This document shows, in pieces, positions 37,440 through 46,606 of a stretch of DNA of 64,000 nt. The number at the start of each line of letters is the position of its first letter. Within the stretch, counting starts at the first letter, position 1. Source of the DNA: an uncultured bacterium (GTDB taxonomy: Bacteria > Spirochaetota > UBA4802 > UB4802); the NCBI GenBank assembly GCA_937920495.1, contig CALEUQ010000001.1:97053-161052 (forward strand), in the 5' to 3' direction. A program made the position numbers and the translations under genes. The notes under the pieces were generated by a model. It was not told where the DNA came from. It was given only the letters and a program-made list of their open reading frames with translations, and searched no databases.

Positions 37440-39188
37440 TTAAAATTGAATGGCAAGGACAGTAAAATCATCTAAGAATTCTTTATCAACATCCTGCGTG
37501 ACAAGATTATCCTGGAGTCTTTGTATAAGAAAATCAGGTCCCTTTTCAAGGGATTTTACCGCAATTTCAATTAGTTTTTTCTCGCCTTCATCCACGTTTC
37601 CATTTCCTAATAGATCAAGAACGCCATCCGTAAAAAGGACAACAAGGTCACCATCATCAAAGAACAATGCCTTTTCTTCATATTTTGCATCATTGGTTAT
37701 GCCAAGTGCTACCCCTTTTGCATTTAGACGAATTGTCTCAAGAGTTTTTGAGCGTATTAACAATTGATTGTTATGCCCTGCACTGCCATACGTTAAAAGA
37801 TTGTTGTGTGAATCAATGAGCATGTAGAATACGGTTACAAACATACCATATTCTGAATCTTCATAAATATATTTGTTGGCATGAGTAAGTAATTGCCCGG
37901 GCTGATTGTTGATTCGGGATTCAGCACGCAAAACATTTCGAGCTGTGCCCATAAATAGTGCTGCAGGTATGCCTTTGCCTGATATGTCAGCAATGAGCAA
38001 GCCAAATTTTTCATTATCAAACTGAAAAAGGTCGTAGAAGTCACCGCCTACCTCTTTTGCTGATTTATTGAATGCCGACAGGCGGTGATTATTGATAGAT
38101 TGGGGTATGGTGGGGAGTATTCTTTTCTGTATTTCAGAAGCGATATCTATTTCCTGAGCAAGTCGCCTTTGTTCTTCTGTTTGTTGTAGATATAGTGAAT
38201 TCTGATACGCTTCCACAATCTGATTGGCTATGGTGGTTGCCACTCTCAGGTCATACGCGTCAAAACTTGTTTTGTCAGATTTGTCTGCTAAATTTAAAAC
38301 GCCAATAATGGTATTTTTATATCGCAAGGGTATGGAGATGAAAGAAGGGGTAATGTATTCATGAATTTTTGCAAAAGAGGCAAGTGATGGATCTGCTATT
38401 ATATTATTTACCAGTAATGGATCACCGCTTGTAAACACATGATAGGCAATGGGTGCCTGATTTTTACTTAATGGGGAATTAATGGATCCGGGAAGATTGT
38501 ATGATGATGCAATAGAAAATTTGTCTGTTGCGGTATTATATAACAGTATTGATGCACGTTTGACACCTACCGATGATGCAAGTGGCTGAATAATCTTTGA
38601 AAAGATATTCTCAGAAGGGGTGGAATGTGCAATAGCCTGAGATATTTCATACATCACTTCCAGTTCCTTAAGCCGTGTGGACAGATCCTGATAGAGCTGT
38701 CGGTTGGTAATTGCGATAGCAGCTGAATCAGCAATATACATCAGTACTTTGAGATCTTCCTGTGTAAAAGAATCCCTGCCAATCGCGTTTACTGCCTCAA
38801 TAACGCCAACCAATCTATCAACACGTTTCATAGGGGCACAGATAATATTACGTGTGTGGAAGTTTGCTTTATTATCAATTTCATGATAAAATCTATCATC
38901 ATTCTGGGGATCATTGACTATGCTTGGGATGCCGGTTAAGGCAACATGCCCGGCAATGCCTTTTCCTTTAGGGACTATCTCCCCCTTAATAAGCGAATCA
39001 CTGCCTCCCCTTACAATATAAAAATAGAGGTCTTCAGTAACAGGATCTGTAAGGAGGATTGAGCAGCCTTCGGTTTGTAGCATGTCCTTGGTAATATCAA
39101 GAATAACCATCAATAAATCTGAAAGTTTCAGATTGGAATTGATTCTTTTGTTAATTGCACTGAATTTTTCTATATCATAATGTGTCAC
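37440..39188 (-). CDS. GAF-GAF-PP2C (RsbU/SpoIIE-type) serine phosphatase
   Basis: The 582-residue protein carries two GAF domains (about 20-165 and 185-330), a short coiled coil, and a SpoIIE-type PP2C domain (about 360-580) with its metal ligands intact: VGGDFYDLFQ, DISGKGIPAALF, FTDGVLDLLG and DDFTVLAI. It is cytoplasmic, and GAF domains would sense a small ligand or redox state. The family regulates partner-switching modules through STAS proteins. It appears to be the first gene of a two-gene unit with the flippase-like gene. Confidence 0.95.
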   Translation of the reverse strand: MTHYDIEKFSAINKRINSNLKLSDLLMVILDITKDMLQTEGCSILLTDPVTEDLYFYIVRGGSDSLIKGEIVPKGKGIAGHVALTGIPSIVNDPQNDDRFYHEIDNKANFHTRNIICAPMKRVDRLVGVIEAVNAIGRDSFTQEDLKVLMYIADSAAIAITNRQLYQDLSTRLKELEVMYEISQAIAHSTPSENIFSKIIQPLASSVGVKRASILLYNTATDKFSIASSYNLPGSINSPLSKNQAPIAYHVFTSGDPLLVNNIIADPSLASFAKIHEYITPSFISIPLRYKNTIIGVLNLADKSDKTSFDAYDLRVATTIANQIVEAYQNSLYLQQTEEQRRLAQEIDIASEIQKRILPTIPQSINNHRLSAFNKSAKEVGGDFYDLFQFDNEKFGLLIADISGKGIPAALFMGTARNVLRAESRINNQPGQLLTHANKYIYEDSEYGMFVTVFYMLIDSHNNLLTYGSAGHNNQLLIRSKTLETIRLNAKGVALGITNDAKYEEKALFFDDGDLVVLFTDGVLDLLGNGNVDEGEKKLIEIAVKSLEKGPDFLIQRLQDNLVTQDVDKEFLDDFTVLAIQF

Positions 39189-39338
39189 GTATTTTCACCA
39201 TGTGTTCTAAAAATTACATATGATCATAAAATACTAAAACCCTGATGCTTGAAAAAATGCAACGATTTTATCAAATTGAAAATAATATTTACTACAAATA
39301 AATGATTTTATAAAATGTCCACAAGTTATTTTTAAAAT

Positions 39339-39422
39339 CATGATTTATTCATTAAATAAAATTTGTGAACATAATGAACATAGTGTACACCAAAGCCGCC
39401 GAAGGCGGTGGTGTAAACCGTT
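39339..39422. repeat. Dispersed palindromic repeat, copy A
   Basis: The first 51 bases, 39339-39389 (beginning CATGATTTATTCATTAAAT), match the reverse complement of the copy at 60.3 kb at about 46 of 51 positions. They lead into an imperfect hairpin at 39386-39415 with arms TACACC...CCGCC and GGCGG...GGTGTA. The GC-rich core stands out from the AT-rich surroundings. It lies in the 310-base gap between the divergent GAF-PP2C and COG2509 genes; the rest of this gap shows nothing else. Confidence 0.75.
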
Positions 39423-39498
39423 CAGTAATACACCACAGGTATCTTCTGGTGACATGTGCAAAGCAGTCCGATAAGGATTTCCATATATACGTATACTG

Positions 39499-41076
39499 AT
39501 GGTTTATATGAAAGTTATTGTTGAATTAACAGTTACACCGGATTTCAGGGAAGAAAAATTGCCACATGAACTATCGCTGCTATGCGGGAGTAACATTGAT
39601 TCATATTACATACTCAAAAAATCACTGGATGCACGTACAACACCTGTATACCATTACCGATGCTGTGTGGATATACCAGTGGATGTGGCAACAGCACTGT
39701 TGGCAACTGGCAGGGCATTCCCATATCATGAGGAAGAGCCTGTAACAATACCAAAAGTAAAATGTAATAAACGAATACCAATAGTTGGATGTGGACCCGC
39801 GGGGTTGTTCTGTGCTCTGACCCTGATTGAAGCTGGTGTTGAAGTTGATATATATGAAAGAGGCAAGATGCTTGCTGAACGCCACAGGGATGTTGCACAG
39901 CTACGCCAGAAAGGGATTCTTGATGAAGAAAGCAATGTTGTGTTTGGGGAAGGTGGTGCAGGGACTTATTCTGATGGCAAATTGACCACGCGCATCGATA
40001 AAAAAGAGATTAAACTTTTTTATGATTTTCTGATTAGGTTTGGTGCTCAGCCATCAATTGTATATGAAGCCAAACCCCATATTGGCACAGATAAACTAAT
40101 TGGTATCATTGAAAATATCCGGAATTATCTGCTACAGAAAAACTGCACCATCACGTTTGGCAAAAAACTTACTGATCTACTCATACATAATAATACGCTT
40201 CAAGGGTGTAGCTTTAATAATGATGAGGCGATAGTAACCGATATTTTAGTACTTGCCACCGGACATTCTGCACGGGATGTATACCAGTTACTGAGGACAG
40301 GAGGTGTTGCATTACAGAAAAAAGGATTTGCGGTAGGCGTGCGGGTTGAACACCCACGAGAGTTGATAGATGAAATTCAGTACGGCAGAGATAAGGACAT
40401 ATATGGCTTGCATGGTGCCGAGTATCGTCTCACGTTTAAAGATATCACAGGCAGAGGTGTTTACTCATTTTGTATGTGTCCTGGAGGATTTATTATTAAT
40501 TCTTCATCTCAGAAGGAACGATTATGTGTAAACGGGATGAGCTATTCAAAACGTGATGGTGCCAGTTCAAATGCTGCTCTGGTTGTAACCGTTTCACAGA
40601 ATGATTTTACAGACGTTTGTGATGGCATCAATTTTCAGATTATGTTAGAAGAAAAAGCGTATCAGGCTGGTGGAGGAGGTTTTGCCGCTCCTGCTCAACG
40701 CATCACGTCATTTTTAAAAAATTCTATTGATTCTTCATTGCCGGTATGTTCGTATAAACCAAGGATTGTTGCCAGTAATTTTAACACAATTCTTCCTGAC
40801 ATAATCCTGCAGCCTTTACAAAGAGCCATGGTGTACTTTGGCAAAAGAATGAAAGGCTTCATCACTCATGAGGGGATTTTAGTGGGGGTGGAAACAAGGA
40901 CATCTTCTCCGGTTAGAATAGTTCGTGATGAAAATTATCAGTCAATTAATTGCAAGGGATTATATCCTGTTGGTGAGGGTGCCGGATATGCCGGGGGAAT
41001 TGTAAGTTCTGCAGTTGATGGTATACGTGCTGCACAGAAGATATTATCATTATTGGAGAGGACTCAAGTACAATGA
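39499..41076 (+). CDS. FAD-dependent dehydrogenase, COG2509 family
   Basis: The 525-residue flavoprotein has an N-terminal 80-residue ferredoxin-fold-like domain and then a Rossmann FAD-binding motif (IVGCGPAGLFCALTLIEAG, near 95-113) with DIYERG for the ribose acid. GEGGAGTYSDGKL, LATGHSARD and the C-terminal GEGAGYAGGIVSSAVDG are typical of COG2509 proteins, whose reaction is not established. Length is normal. The start could also be the ATG nine bases downstream. Its stop overlaps the start of the GH2 gene (ATGA), an unexpected pairing. Confidence 0.92.
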   Translation: MVYMKVIVELTVTPDFREEKLPHELSLLCGSNIDSYYILKKSLDARTTPVYHYRCCVDIPVDVATALLATGRAFPYHEEEPVTIPKVKCNKRIPIVGCGPAGLFCALTLIEAGVEVDIYERGKMLAERHRDVAQLRQKGILDEESNVVFGEGGAGTYSDGKLTTRIDKKEIKLFYDFLIRFGAQPSIVYEAKPHIGTDKLIGIIENIRNYLLQKNCTITFGKKLTDLLIHNNTLQGCSFNNDEAIVTDILVLATGHSARDVYQLLRTGGVALQKKGFAVGVRVEHPRELIDEIQYGRDKDIYGLHGAEYRLTFKDITGRGVYSFCMCPGGFIINSSSQKERLCVNGMSYSKRDGASSNAALVVTVSQNDFTDVCDGINFQIMLEEKAYQAGGGGFAAPAQRITSFLKNSIDSSLPVCSYKPRIVASNFNTILPDIILQPLQRAMVYFGKRMKGFITHEGILVGVETRTSSPVRIVRDENYQSINCKGLYPVGEGAGYAGGIVSSAVDGIRAAQKILSLLERTQVQ

Positions 41077-42950
41077 ATCCAGTTTTATTACGATTGAAAA
41101 ATCCCAACAGTATAGAAGAAAGACAGCATTTTCCAAGACCTGATTTGTTGCGATTGCCAACCTACAGCCTTAATGGCCAGTGGGTAGTTGTGCCTGATAA
41201 GAAAAACCGCGGGAAGATCATGCAATGGTATTCAAGGACAAATGTTCAGAAGATACTGCAGCAATGGTATAATATTAATGATTTTGAATCATTTCCTGTT
41301 ATAGTACCATTTCCACTGGAAGCCGATGTAAACAATGAATTTCACCACCAGAGCGGTATACATCCTGAAAAGGTAATATTGTGCAGGCGGTACTGGTATT
41401 TCTGTTCTTTTTGCATAGAAGATATTAAGAGCGGATTGCTCCATTTTGGAGCCTGTGATTATAAGGCCACGGTGTGGCTCAATGGCAAGCTCTTAGGGAC
41501 ACATGAAGGCGGATATACTCCATTTTCATTTTTTACTCATTTTGAAGATGTAAATTATTTAGCAGTACTTGTGGAAGATAGCCTCTCCCCATCGCAAGTA
41601 CGAGGTAAGCAGACATTTCTTACTAAACCCTTTATGGTATGGTATACCAATATAACCGGCATATGGCAGGATGTCTGGATTGAAAAGGTTGATGCATCAT
41701 TTATCAGTTCGGTGATGTGTTACAGAGCTGATGGGAGTGTCCGTTTTGTTATTGGTGTTGAAACTACTGAAAATATAGCAAATGATTTCAGAATTGAATT
41801 ATTAATCCATGCATCACAGGTACATGGCAAAAAAAGTATATTGAAAACACCTGTCAGGACATATCGTGATATCGTGATGTTTGATGTCTTCAAAAAAGGC
41901 CAGGTGGTTTTTGATGTACCGGCATCAGTCTTTACTGCATGGAGTCCTCAGTATCCTGCTCTTCATCCCATCAAGATAGTCTTAAAAAAAGGAACAAAGG
42001 ATGTTGATTGCATTTATAGTTATTTTGGCAGAAGGGATATTGAAATTAAAAATGGGTGTATTCTCTTGAATAAAAAGAATCTGTATCAGCGGTTGCTGCT
42101 CAATCAAGGTTACTATCCTGCAGGGCTGTATAGACCTGCCGACAACGCTATGTACAGGACTGATATTGAGACTATGAAAGGTATGGGTTTTAATGGATGC
42201 CGTATTCACCAGAAGATCGAGGATCCAAAATTTTTATACTGGGCTGATCTTCTTGGATTTTTGGTATGGGAGGAAATGCCCGGTTACTATCTCCCATTAA
42301 AGAAAAATATGAAAAAGTTATATACGCAGCTACAGGAAGTTATGAAACGGGACTGTATGCACCCGTCAATCATTACGCTTGTGCTGTATAACGAGAGCTG
42401 GGGGCTTTATTCCATGTTCTTTTCAAAGAAGGTACGTGATAGTCTTATAGAATTGTATAACACAGTAAAAACGGATTATCCGGGATACATAGTGATAGAT
42501 AACAGTGGATTTCATCATGTTAAAAGTGATGTTGCCGATATACACCATTATCTGAAGCGCTTTGAAGATATTGAGGAATTCTATCGCAGGCTTATTTCTG
42601 GTGTGAGAGAGGCTCCATTGTGGGCAAATTTTATTTCCATGATCATGGGTAAAGAGAATATCCAGACGCCCTATTTGAAAGGGTATGGTGATACCAAAGC
42701 ACCGCTTTTGATAAGTGAAATGGGTGGATTTGGTTTTGATATGTATCAGTCAGAGGCTCACACACTGGAAGAGAGTTTTCAAAAGCATTGTGCCATACTG
42801 GCAAAATTCCCACAGATACAGGGTTTTTGTTATACGCAGTTTACCGATACCTTCCAGGAAGAAAATGGTGTATGTACGTTTGATCGTAAACCCAAGGCAA
42901 AACTTTTACCCATAATGCAAAAAGCGCTATCAAAACACATATTTTGGTAA
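41073..42950 (+). CDS. Glycoside hydrolase family 2 protein
   Basis: The 625-residue enzyme has the GH2 order: a jelly-roll sugar-binding domain (about 60-190, with WLNGKLLGTHEGGYTPF), an immunoglobulin-like domain (about 195-320) and a TIM barrel (about 330-620). The acid/base glutamate is in LYNESWG (E441) and the nucleophile in ISEMGG (E549). GH2 covers beta-galactosidases, beta-glucuronidases and beta-mannosidases; the substrate cannot be told. No signal peptide is visible, so it is likely cytoplasmic. It is translationally coupled to the flavoprotein gene. Confidence 0.92.
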   Translation: MNPVLLRLKNPNSIEERQHFPRPDLLRLPTYSLNGQWVVVPDKKNRGKIMQWYSRTNVQKILQQWYNINDFESFPVIVPFPLEADVNNEFHHQSGIHPEKVILCRRYWYFCSFCIEDIKSGLLHFGACDYKATVWLNGKLLGTHEGGYTPFSFFTHFEDVNYLAVLVEDSLSPSQVRGKQTFLTKPFMVWYTNITGIWQDVWIEKVDASFISSVMCYRADGSVRFVIGVETTENIANDFRIELLIHASQVHGKKSILKTPVRTYRDIVMFDVFKKGQVVFDVPASVFTAWSPQYPALHPIKIVLKKGTKDVDCIYSYFGRRDIEIKNGCILLNKKNLYQRLLLNQGYYPAGLYRPADNAMYRTDIETMKGMGFNGCRIHQKIEDPKFLYWADLLGFLVWEEMPGYYLPLKKNMKKLYTQLQEVMKRDCMHPSIITLVLYNESWGLYSMFFSKKVRDSLIELYNTVKTDYPGYIVIDNSGFHHVKSDVADIHHYLKRFEDIEEFYRRLISGVREAPLWANFISMIMGKENIQTPYLKGYGDTKAPLLISEMGGFGFDMYQSEAHTLEESFQKHCAILAKFPQIQGFCYTQFTDTFQEENGVCTFDRKPKAKLLPIMQKALSKHIFW

Positions 42951-43016
42951 CAAATATAAGCTTTGTAGTCGATACAATGAGTAAGGTATACTATTCATTG
43001 TACGATAGATAATGAT

Positions 43017-43928
43017 ATGAAAAAATATGCGCTAATAATAGTTTTCATTCTGTGTGCCGTTGCTATTTATCCGGGAGGCCAGGATTATCTTACGCTAACA
43101 CTGGTAAGCCCAAAAATATCTTATGATGAGAACGACGATATCATTGTGTACTGTGTTGTGCATAACATAGCTAACGTACCCGTTGAATTTACAGTGTACG
43201 ATGCTGCCTATACCACATTTCAGCCTGTGCTGTATGCAATGGATGGTAAAGAAGCTCCTTTAAAAGTTGAGTATCGTTTAAAAAATATCCCCACAGCACA
43301 CATGCTTATTAATGAACAGGGTAGGAAAATAATATTGCAGCCGGATGAAAAGTTTGTCTATACAGCATATTGCAATAATTTCTATTCATTAAGAAAAAAT
43401 GAAAAATACAGGGTAAAAGCATATTTTTATCCGGATGCAAAGGATGAATATGTAATTAAATCTGCTAATGAATTGATTATTACAATATTGCCGGTACCGC
43501 AGTTTGCCATGCGTACAGGTATTATCAAACATGAACGCACGGTGACTCCTTCAGAAGTGGTTATGCTGGCATTGATGGCAGAAAAGAACAAGCAGTGGCA
43601 CAATGTTATTAAATACATAAATATTGAAAAATTTATATATGCATACTCAGAATTTGCCAGGCGGTATTCTACAACAAATGATTATGAGCGCTTGATTGTA
43701 CAACAGGATTTTATTAATTTTATTACAAAGGAACGTCCTGATTATTTGATTGACTTTTCTATAATTGGTGAGCATATACTACCCCAGAATAATGTGGCAT
43801 ACGTGGATGTTAAAGTAAAGCGATGGGGGCCCAGGTTCCCTGCAACAATGAAATACAGGTATACCCTGGAACCGTATAAGGATATGTGGGTGATAGTTAA
43901 TTTAGATGCATCAATAGTTAAGGAATAA
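43017..43928 (+). CDS. Exported protein of unknown function, encoded upstream of fliM
   Basis: This 303-residue product has a signal peptide (about 1-19, then GGQDY). Residues 20-160 look like an immunoglobulin-type beta domain of the kind found in periplasmic or surface proteins (ENDDIIVYCVVHNIANVPVEF). The C-terminal half begins with helices (EVVMLALMAEKNKQW) and ends in a beta-rich part (VAYVDVKVKRWG, MKYRYTLEP) suggestive of an NTF2-like fold. No family is recognised. It ends three bases before fliM, so a motility- or envelope-related role is plausible but unproven. Confidence 0.75.
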   Translation: MKKYALIIVFILCAVAIYPGGQDYLTLTLVSPKISYDENDDIIVYCVVHNIANVPVEFTVYDAAYTTFQPVLYAMDGKEAPLKVEYRLKNIPTAHMLINEQGRKIILQPDEKFVYTAYCNNFYSLRKNEKYRVKAYFYPDAKDEYVIKSANELIITILPVPQFAMRTGIIKHERTVTPSEVVMLALMAEKNKQWHNVIKYINIEKFIYAYSEFARRYSTTNDYERLIVQQDFINFITKERPDYLIDFSIIGEHILPQNNVAYVDVKVKRWGPRFPATMKYRYTLEPYKDMWVIVNLDASIVKE

Positions 43929-43931
43929 TCT

Positions 43932-44954
43932 ATGACAGAGATACTTTCACAGGATGAGATCGATGCCCTGTTAACAGCCATCTCAACAGGAGAGGCGGAT
44001 ACAACAGATTACACTGCTGTAAAAGAGCAGCGTAAGGTCAAAATCTATGATTTTAGACGACCTGATAAGTTTTCCAAAGACCAGATACGCACTCTGCAGA
44101 TGATGCATGAAACGTTTGCCCGTTTAACCACTACGGCTCTTTCAGCACAATTGCGGGCACTTGTGAGCGTCCATGTTGCTTCGGTTGACCAGCTTACCTA
44201 TGAAGAATTCATTCGTTCCATACCTAACCCCACAACACTGGCTGTAATTAACATGGATCCTCTCAAAGGCTCTGCAGTATTGGAGATAGACCCTTCTATT
44301 ACCTTTACAATAATAGATAAGCTTTTTGGCGGTACAGGTGAATCCACCAAGATCAGCCGTGAACTGACCGATATAGAGCTATCGGTTATGGAAGGCATTA
44401 TAGTACGAATACTTGGTAACCTTCGTGAAGCATGGTCAAATGTAATAGATTTACGTCCACGTCTTGGCAATATTGAAACAAATCCTCAGTTTGCCCAGAT
44501 TGTTCCGCCAAATGACATGGTGGTGCTGGTGACGCTTGAAACAAAGGTGGGCGAAGTTGAGGGTATGATGAATCTCTGTATACCATACATCACTATTGAA
44601 CCTGTTATTTCCAAGCTATCCGCACAGTACTGGTATTCAAGTATCCGTAAAGGTGCAACTGATGAAAACGCTGCTATTATTCAAAGCCGTCTGGAGTCTG
44701 TTGAATTGCCTATAGTAGTTGAGGTTGGTGAAGTGGATATAACCATGGAAGAACTGCTTGCTATTCAGGTGGGTGATGTTATTAAGTTGCCCAATACAAA
44801 GATTAATTCAGATATGATAGTGAAGATTGGTGGAAGAAAGAAATATAAATGCCGTCCGGGGGTTATTGGGAATAGGGTTGCAGTACAGATAGGCGAAAAG
44901 ATTGAAGAAATCCCTGATGAACTCCTTGTCAGTAAACGAAGTGAAGAAGAATAA
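43932..44954 (+). CDS. fliM: Flagellar motor switch protein FliM
   Basis: The 340-residue protein starts with the CheY-P binding peptide (ILSQDEIDALLTAI), followed by YDFRRPDKFSKDQIRTLQ, the middle domain with GGTGESTKI and the C-terminal SpoA domain (LLAIQVGDVIKLP) that joins FliN in the C-ring. All parts are complete and the length is typical. No other C-ring genes adjoin it here; the upstream neighbour is an exported unknown and the downstream gene converges. Confidence 0.98.
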   Translation: MTEILSQDEIDALLTAISTGEADTTDYTAVKEQRKVKIYDFRRPDKFSKDQIRTLQMMHETFARLTTTALSAQLRALVSVHVASVDQLTYEEFIRSIPNPTTLAVINMDPLKGSAVLEIDPSITFTIIDKLFGGTGESTKISRELTDIELSVMEGIIVRILGNLREAWSNVIDLRPRLGNIETNPQFAQIVPPNDMVVLVTLETKVGEVEGMMNLCIPYITIEPVISKLSAQYWYSSIRKGATDENAAIIQSRLESVELPIVVEVGEVDITMEELLAIQVGDVIKLPNTKINSDMIVKIGGRKKYKCRPGVIGNRVAVQIGEKIEEIPDELLVSKRSEEE

Positions 44955-44957
44955 CAA

Positions 44958-45968
44958 TTATTGATTTACAACTTTATTCAGGTAAGGAAGAGGATCGACA
45001 AATTCTGTTCCAATCTTGATCTGATAAAAACATATATGGCGTGTAGCATTCCCTGTTTTTCCAACATAGCCAATAACTTCACCTTTAGTTACCTTTTGTC
45101 CTTCATCAACGGTTACCCTCTGGCAATGAGAATATACGGTGACAAAACCATATTTATGTTTTACGGATACAGTTAACCCCAGCCGGCTATCCCATCTAAC
45201 TGATTCAACGACGCCGGGTGCAGTAACTTTGATGGGAGCACCAGGGAATGATGCTATATCAACACCCTCATGAAATTCCTTCTGGAATGAATAGGGTGAT
45301 GTCCGTATTCCGTATCGGGCGATAACAAATCCATCCACAGGCCACATGGATGGAGTGTTTTCAATAACCTTGCGCCGCTCGCGCATGAATTTTTTGATAT
45401 CCTTGATGATGTCTTTTGCTGTTTCTAAATCCTGCACCATCTCTTCGATATTCAAGATCTCAATAGGTGGAGATGACTGATCCTGTTCAACATCAATATT
45501 TTCAGATACACCACCTTTTGCCCAGAGAGTATCGGCCCTGTTTCCGGGTGTTAATGAATAAAGGTATGATAGCTCTGGTTTTAAACGCTGAAATATATCA
45601 TATAATTTATTGATTTCTTCTTTATACTTTGCAATCTGTATTTTGGAATTTGAACCATACATCTTAAGTCGCGAAACCTCTTTGATTGTTGAAGCATGAT
45701 TTATTATAAAGATTGATGTTAATGTCAGAATTAGTATTAAGGATGTGATAATACCCGTCAGTGCAAAAAGGGTAACATGTAAATTGACAATCTTTTTCTC
45801 AGAATGAGGGATGATCATAATGGTTAAACGCTCATTCCCTCTTTTTTTAATATGTTCCCATTGAGTTAAAAGTTTGTAGCGGATATTCCCCCACTTTTCA
45901 GATATCAGTTCCTGTAATTGTTTCTGGAGGTCGCTTATATTTGATTCTTTAAACGGATTCAATCCCAT
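44958..45968 (-). CDS. M23/LytM-domain membrane protein with altered zinc site
   Basis: The 336-residue protein has an N-terminal cytoplasmic segment of about 65 residues, one membrane helix (about 67-91), a coiled coil (about 95-130) and a C-terminal LytM domain (about 215-335). The HxxxD zinc motif is kept (FHEGVDIA) and so is the catalytic histidine of YSHC, but the final HxH motif reads H-I-C, so the third zinc ligand is cysteine. It may be a weak enzyme, a cysteine-ligated one, or a regulator like EnvC. It lies between fliM and flaB, which hints at a role in the periplasm around the flagella. Confidence 0.9.
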   Translation of the reverse strand: MGLNPFKESNISDLQKQLQELISEKWGNIRYKLLTQWEHIKKRGNERLTIMIIPHSEKKIVNLHVTLFALTGIITSLILILTLTSIFIINHASTIKEVSRLKMYGSNSKIQIAKYKEEINKLYDIFQRLKPELSYLYSLTPGNRADTLWAKGGVSENIDVEQDQSSPPIEILNIEEMVQDLETAKDIIKDIKKFMRERRKVIENTPSMWPVDGFVIARYGIRTSPYSFQKEFHEGVDIASFPGAPIKVTAPGVVESVRWDSRLGLTVSVKHKYGFVTVYSHCQRVTVDEGQKVTKGEVIGYVGKTGNATRHICFYQIKIGTEFVDPLPYLNKVVNQ

Positions 45969-46420
45969 AGATTATTAAAACCTGTTTATTTGATTTCATT
46001 TATGTTATATTATGTACAACAAAAAACAAAAATAGAAAAGTACCATGTACAAAAACAATCTACCTAGTTTAATATTCGACTAAATATTGTCAAGTTTATT
46101 CTTTTTTTTGTGTATAGTGTATACACCTATTGTTTCAAACGACATGTGATTATAGCATATTTTTTGATAAAATAAGAAGGTGCAGCGATACATAATAGTA
46201 TAAAAAAAATTTTAAAAAATACTAAAGCAAAAAATTCATATTCCGAAATGATGATTAAGGGAAAATATGCATAAATTTAGATAAATAGATAAAATATAAT
46301 GATATATTAACATAATTGTGTATAAAAGCCTATAAATAGATATAAAAGGTTATAAACGACTTTAATAATATCCATATTCATACCGAACATCACAATAAGC
46401 TGTAAGGTTCTTTGAAAACA

Positions 46421-46448
46421 TAAGGATGAGTAGCTGCAACGCCGTGTA
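46421..46448 (+). promoter_or_regulatory. Possible sigma-28 promoter of flaB
   Basis: TAAGGATG, 12 bases, then GCCGTGTA. This matches the FliA-type consensus (TAAAGTTT-N11-GCCGATAA) at about 10 of 16 positions, including the conserved GCCG, with a spacer one base too long. It would give a leader of about 150 bases. Weak evidence. Confidence 0.3.
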
Positions 46449-46560
46449 CTCCATTTCTTAACAGTATCTTATGTGCCTTGCAAATCGAAATGAAGGACAG
46501 GGGGTTGTAGTGAAATAAAAAAGGGTATTCCCTTTTTGAAGATCACCAACCCGGTTTTAC

Positions 46561-46599
46561 CCCTGATAGGGAGATCAGGGACAAATTAACACAAAGGAG
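46561..46599 (+). promoter_or_regulatory. Possible CsrA-binding leader of flaB
   Basis: A hairpin CCCTGAT / ATCAGGG presents AGGGAG in its loop, which fits the CsrA core AnGGA in a loop. Fourteen bases downstream a second AnGGA (AAGGA, 46594-46598) overlaps the Shine-Dalgarno sequence. This double-site layout is how CsrA represses flagellin translation in Bacillus hag. No csrA or fliW gene is in the window. Confidence 0.5.
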
Positions 46600-46606
46600 T
46601 GTGTGT

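Larger units (their letters stand above)
45969..46606 (+). promoter_or_regulatory. Long flaB upstream region with structured leader
   Basis: This gene-free stretch of 638 bases precedes flaB. It contains two 16-base direct repeats (TATAAAAGCCTATAAA at 46321 and TATAAAAGGTTATAAA at 46341) exactly 20 bases apart, a weak sigma-28-like promoter at 46421-46448, a perfect AT-rich 8-base hairpin at 46518-46537 (AAAAAGGG-TATT-CCCTTTTT), and a 7-base GC-rich hairpin at 46561-46580 just before the ribosome-binding site. The features suggest transcriptional and translational control of flagellin. Confidence 0.5.
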
